From the NCBI GenBank assembly GCA_018650795.1, contig JABIFG010000104.1:1-64000 (forward strand): DNA of 64,000 bases. Reading direction: 5' to 3'. The first letter of the stretch is position 1. The number at the start of each line of letters is the position of its first letter. Position numbers and translations under genes: made by a program. Below the pieces are notes generated by a model, which saw only the letters and a program-made list of their open reading frames with translations, was not told the origin of the DNA and ran no database searches. The DNA comes from Fidelibacterota bacterium (lineage in GTDB: Bacteria; Fidelibacterota; UBA8477; JABMPR01). Of this stretch, positions 60,949 through 64,000 are shown piece by piece.

Positions 60949-61443
60949 ATGATCAAATTCAAAACCGAATTAAAATGGGCCCTCATTTTTATGGGTGTAA
61001 CCCTGGCCTGGATGCTGCTGGAGCGCCTCACAGGTCTACATAGTACTCACATAGACAAACATGCGACCTATACAAACTTTTTCGCGATTGTTGCAATTGC
61101 AGTTTATGTGGTTGCCCTGAGGGATAAACGAGCCACAGATTTTAACGGAAGCATGACATATAAGGAAGGATTCATAAGTGGTGTAGTTATTTCAGTTATA
61201 GTCGGTGTGCTAACCCCAATTGGTCAACTGATTACAGCATATGTCATCAGCCCAAATTATTTTGAGAACGCCATAGCCTATGGTGTGGCAAATGATTTGA
61301 CTACTCAGGCCGATGCAGAGGCATATTTTAGCCTCAAAAATTACATTATTCAGAGTACGATCTTTGCCCCGGTTGTGGGTGTATTGACAAGTGCAGTCGT
61401 GGCCTTTTTTGTAAAATCAAAACCGGAAGTTATTGCTGATTAA
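60949..61443 (+). CDS. DUF4199 family membrane protein
   Basis: A 164-residue protein with four hydrophobic segments (LKWALIFMGVTLAWMLLERLTG, FFAIVAIAVYVVALRDKRATDFNGSMTYKEGFISGVVISVIVGVLTPIGQLI, and two later). YKEGFISGVVIS is typical of DUF4199, a family found mostly in Bacteroidota. Function unknown. AAGAAAG is upstream of the ATG. A 142-bp non-coding gap follows. Confidence 0.85.
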   Translation: MIKFKTELKWALIFMGVTLAWMLLERLTGLHSTHIDKHATYTNFFAIVAIAVYVVALRDKRATDFNGSMTYKEGFISGVVISVIVGVLTPIGQLITAYVISPNYFENAIAYGVANDLTTQADAEAYFSLKNYIIQSTIFAPVVGVLTSAVVAFFVKSKPEVIAD

Positions 61444-61585
61444 TTAACAGTTCCCATTCTCGATATACAATTCTTACCTGGCTACTCGAGGAGACTACTG
61501 CGAGAGTTTCTGAGACAGCATAACTCTTTGTCTTTCCAGCTGGAAGTTTAATTTGGTGTCAAATTAATAACTGAGGGGAGGCATT

Positions 61586-62221
61586 ATGCCCAGCGATTTT
61601 TCACAACAGGCAATGTCCATTTTGCGTGATGGTTCACAGTTTCAATGGTACGTCATCCCACTACTGTCTTTTGTCTTTTATGTCTATGTCAGTGAGATGG
61701 AGAAGAAAAATTATGCCTTGATATTGGCTGGACTGGCTTTCTGGGGCATGGACTGGTTCAATGAGATCATGAATTCAGTGATTTTTGAACTCACAGGATG
61801 GGCACCCCTCTGGTGTGCCCCTGGAGATACCGCATTTTTGATTCTTATTGGATTGAATATTGAGATCATGTTTATGTTTGCTGTAGCAGGGATCATCTGG
61901 ACCAAAATGCTTTTACCCAACAAGGAGGATAAGATTCTGGGGATTCCGAATCGTTGGTTTATCGCTGTAGCAGGATCAGTTTTTAGTGTATTTGTGGAAT
62001 TTCTGCTTAACAGCGTAGATGCCCTGACCTGGGACTGGGCATTCTGGGATATGAACACTCCCTGGCTCATATTCCTGCTTGGTTATCTGACATTTTTTGT
62101 GGCAGCTTTTTGGGTTTTCGATATGCCTGATATGAAGAAAAAACTAATCGCGGTTGGTACCATCTGGGGTATTGATATACTTGCTGTCCTGGTTTTTGGT
62201 TTGGGTTTAGGCTGGCTCTAA
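61586..62221 (+). CDS. Hypothetical multi-pass membrane protein
   Basis: A 211-residue protein with about six hydrophobic segments, rich in Trp and Phe (WYVIPLLSFVFYVYVSEME, ALILAGLAFWGMDWFNEIMNSVIFELTGWAPLWC, FLILIGLNIEIMFMFAVAGIIW and later ones). The GWAPLWC and WDWAFWDMNTPW stretches are distinctive. GAGGGGAGG sits before the ATG. No family is recognised. The following gene is an unrelated amidase. Confidence 0.7.
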   Translation: MPSDFSQQAMSILRDGSQFQWYVIPLLSFVFYVYVSEMEKKNYALILAGLAFWGMDWFNEIMNSVIFELTGWAPLWCAPGDTAFLILIGLNIEIMFMFAVAGIIWTKMLLPNKEDKILGIPNRWFIAVAGSVFSVFVEFLLNSVDALTWDWAFWDMNTPWLIFLLGYLTFFVAAFWVFDMPDMKKKLIAVGTIWGIDILAVLVFGLGLGWL

Positions 62222-62310
62222 ATAAGTGTTAATTACCCAGGACCACAAGACCATAACGTACAGCTGTGCTAGTCTCTTAAGCAGTGAAAAAAGGAAAGAG
62301 GGTTGAATAA

Positions 62311-63909
62311 ATGAACTATATGCTGACAAACCATATCAAATTTCGGATGCGAGGAATACTGTTGATATTCATGAGCATGATAATTGCCTGTAACTCTCAA
62401 ACTGATGAGGTTCAACCTATGACAGCATTCGAATTCAATGAAATCGACATCGTTCAAATTCAGGCTGATTATAAATCTGGAAAGTATAGTATCCAGAATC
62501 TGGTACAAGCTTACCTTCAAAGAATTGAAAGCATTGATCGGTCAGGACCCACGCTAAACTCAGTGATTCAAATAAATCCAGATGCCTTGCAAATTGCTGG
62601 TGTTCTAGATGCTGAGATGAAGGTGGGTCAGACGAGGGGTCCGCTACACGGTATTCCTATCCTTTTAAAGGACAATATCGATACCCATGATAAAATGCCA
62701 ACCACTGCAGGATCCAGAGCGCTAAAAGATTCATATCCACTCCAGGACAGTTTTGTTGCTAAGAAATTGCGGGCGGCCGGCGCTATCATTCTCGGAAAGA
62801 CGAACCTCAGTGAATGGGCCAATTTCCGTGGTGAACTCTCCTCTAGTGGATGGAGTGGTGTCGGTGGACAAACCCATAATCCCTATATGCTAAGTCGCAA
62901 CCCCTGCGGGTCCAGTTCAGGGTCAGGCGTGGCTGTTTCTGCCAACTTGACCGTGTTGGCCATTGGGACTGAGACCAATGGCTCAATCGTTTGTCCGTCG
63001 ACCAGCAATGGAATCGTGGGGGTAAAACCAACGGTTGGGCTAGTAAGTCGTTCAGGAATAATTCCTATTTCCTATACCCAGGATACTGCAGGTCCCATGG
63101 CGCGTACAGTACGCGATGCCGCGCTATGTCTGGGAGTTTTGGTCGGGATCGACAAAGCAGATGGAAAAACCCTGGCCAGTCAGGGAAAATCCTATTCAGA
63201 TTACACCCAGTTTCTGAAAGCTGATGGGCTGAAGGGCAAACGGATTGGCCATTTTACAGGACCGCGTGGAGCAAATTACAAAGTTGATGTTCTCATGGAT
63301 GAAACGCTGGCATATTTGAAAAGTCAAGGCGCCGAAATCATTGAAGTTGATCGAATTACAGAATCTGCAGTTGGGAGCGCATCTTTCAATATTATGCTCT
63401 TTGAGTATAAAGATGGATTGAACAAATATTTTGAATCCCTGGGTTCAGAGGCATCAATTAAAAGCTTGGAAGACTTAATCGCGTTTAACAATTCAGACGA
63501 AATTGAGATGACCTTTTATAATCAAAAGTATCTGGAGATGGCCCAGGAGAAAGAGGATCTCAACTCTGATGACTATAAAGAATCCTTAGCTACCATGCTC
63601 AAGGGCGCTCGTGATGAGGGTATCGATCGTGTCATGGATGAGCACAGGTTAGACGCGATCATGGCGCCGACGGGAAGTCCTGCCTGGGAGACAGATCATA
63701 TTAACGGAGATAGTTTTCAATTGGGTAGTTCCTCACCAGCTGCTCGATCGGGTTATCCAAATATTACAGTTCCCATGGGTTTTGTGGATGAACTACCCGT
63801 TGGTGTATCCATATTTGGCAGAGCCTGGAGTGAACCCGTTCTCCTGGAAATTGCCTACGCTTATGAGCAGGGGACTAAACATCGGAAAGCACCCAGATTT
63901 TTGGATTAA
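62311..63909 (+). CDS. Amidase-signature family lipoprotein
   Basis: An exported amidase of 532 residues. The N-terminus RMRGILLIFMSMIIAC is a lipoprotein signal with Cys near residue 27. The amidase signature core is complete: LKDNIDTHDKMPTTAGS (catalytic Lys near 124), NPCGSSSGSGVAVSANL and TETNGSIVCPS (the two Ser of the Ser-cis-Ser-Lys triad). MAPTGSPAW and GYPNITVPMGF are late family blocks. It hydrolyses an amide outside the cytoplasm, not the GatA tRNA reaction. GGAAAGAGGG stands before the ATG. Confidence 0.92.
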   Translation: MNYMLTNHIKFRMRGILLIFMSMIIACNSQTDEVQPMTAFEFNEIDIVQIQADYKSGKYSIQNLVQAYLQRIESIDRSGPTLNSVIQINPDALQIAGVLDAEMKVGQTRGPLHGIPILLKDNIDTHDKMPTTAGSRALKDSYPLQDSFVAKKLRAAGAIILGKTNLSEWANFRGELSSSGWSGVGGQTHNPYMLSRNPCGSSSGSGVAVSANLTVLAIGTETNGSIVCPSTSNGIVGVKPTVGLVSRSGIIPISYTQDTAGPMARTVRDAALCLGVLVGIDKADGKTLASQGKSYSDYTQFLKADGLKGKRIGHFTGPRGANYKVDVLMDETLAYLKSQGAEIIEVDRITESAVGSASFNIMLFEYKDGLNKYFESLGSEASIKSLEDLIAFNNSDEIEMTFYNQKYLEMAQEKEDLNSDDYKESLATMLKGARDEGIDRVMDEHRLDAIMAPTGSPAWETDHINGDSFQLGSSSPAARSGYPNITVPMGFVDELPVGVSIFGRAWSEPVLLEIAYAYEQGTKHRKAPRFLD

Positions 63910-63931
63910 TTATTTTAATTGAGGTGAATCA

Positions 63932-64000
63932 ATGAAGTTTTCAGCCAAAACTATATTGTCAGGCCTGATAGCGATAATGATCGTTTTTAGTGTGAGTTAT
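63932..64000 (+). CDS. Start of an exported protein, cut by window end
   Basis: GAGGTG lies 6 bases before the ATG at 63932. The 23 codons read a basic start followed by a hydrophobic helix (LSGLIAIMIVFSV), so a signal peptide or membrane anchor begins here. Nothing more can be said. It is 22 bp downstream of the amidase and in the same orientation. Confidence 0.6.
   Translation, partial: MKFSAKTILSGLIAIMIVFSVSY

Noticed and set aside
1-64000. tRNA genes, rRNA genes, CRISPR arrays, prophage or classical IS transposase
   Set aside because: No tRNA-like cloverleaf or conserved TTC loop, no regular spaced repeats and no transposase or integrase motifs were seen in any reading frame that I inspected.

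Overview
The window reads as an ordinary bacterial chromosome of moderate GC content, densely packed on both strands. No tRNA, rRNA, CRISPR array, phage or classical insertion sequence was recognised. The gene content points to an uncultured or little-studied member of the Bacteroidota/FCB side of the tree, perhaps a Marinimicrobia-like lineage. The clues are a secreted lamin-tail protein with a FlgD-like C-terminal domain, a LytS/LytTR two-component pair, a DUF4199 protein, many lipoproteins, a Tat-type sulfatase and GxxExxY proteins. This placement is inference.

Layout. 1-2376: a truncated membrane protein, DNA polymerase IV and 3-methyladenine glycosylase I. 2697-24822: a minus-strand block of about 22 kb that looks like an anaerobic purine/urate catabolic operon related to the E. 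coli yge/ygf/ssnA cluster. It holds two sets of three-part molybdenum hydroxylases, an 8-oxoguanine deaminase-like enzyme, YgfK, YgfM, two PLP enzymes, YgeW, YgeY, SsnA and adenine deaminase. Embedded in it are an Mrr-type endonuclease and two GxxExxY genes. 25069-34758: a plus-strand run with a radical SAM/SPASM protein, a Rieske-glutamate-synthase-like fusion, acetyltransferases, an EamA transporter, pirin, an RluA-type pseudouridine synthase and an HI0933-family flavoprotein. 34979-42644: sulfatase, exported MsrBA, conserved hypotheticals, two paralogous secreted proteins and the LytS/LytTR pair, then an LPP20-like lipoprotein. 42795-58758: the lamin-tail protein, 2H phosphoesterase, split transhydrogenase pntAA-pntAB-pntB, CBS protein, glycosyltransferase, phosphohexomutase, a second HI0933 flavoprotein, acyltransferase, a GIY-YIG gene remnant, RadC and CTP synthase. 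59100-64000: a cysteine-rich iron-sulfur protein with an N-terminal winged-helix-like region, VOC and membrane proteins, a lipoprotein amidase and the start of one more gene.

How the genes work together. The large block supplies deamination (adenine deaminase, 8-oxoguanine deaminase, SsnA), hydroxylation (Xdh-type complexes), electron transfer (YgfK) and ring-fragment processing (YgeY, YgeW, PLP enzymes). This suggests fermentation of or nitrogen salvage from purines.

The most unusual signal is a repeat family. Both GxxExxY genes are bracketed by imperfect inverted repeats, and each arm carries three short iterated units spaced about one DNA turn apart (9 or 10 bp). A gene-free palindrome at 34779-34854 has the same arm design as the second gene's flanks, so the GxxExxY genes look like cargo of a small, possibly mobile element with a MITE-like partner. 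A second signal is a duplicated 20-bp-period box in front of two tandem paralogous secreted-protein genes, next to the LytTR regulator.
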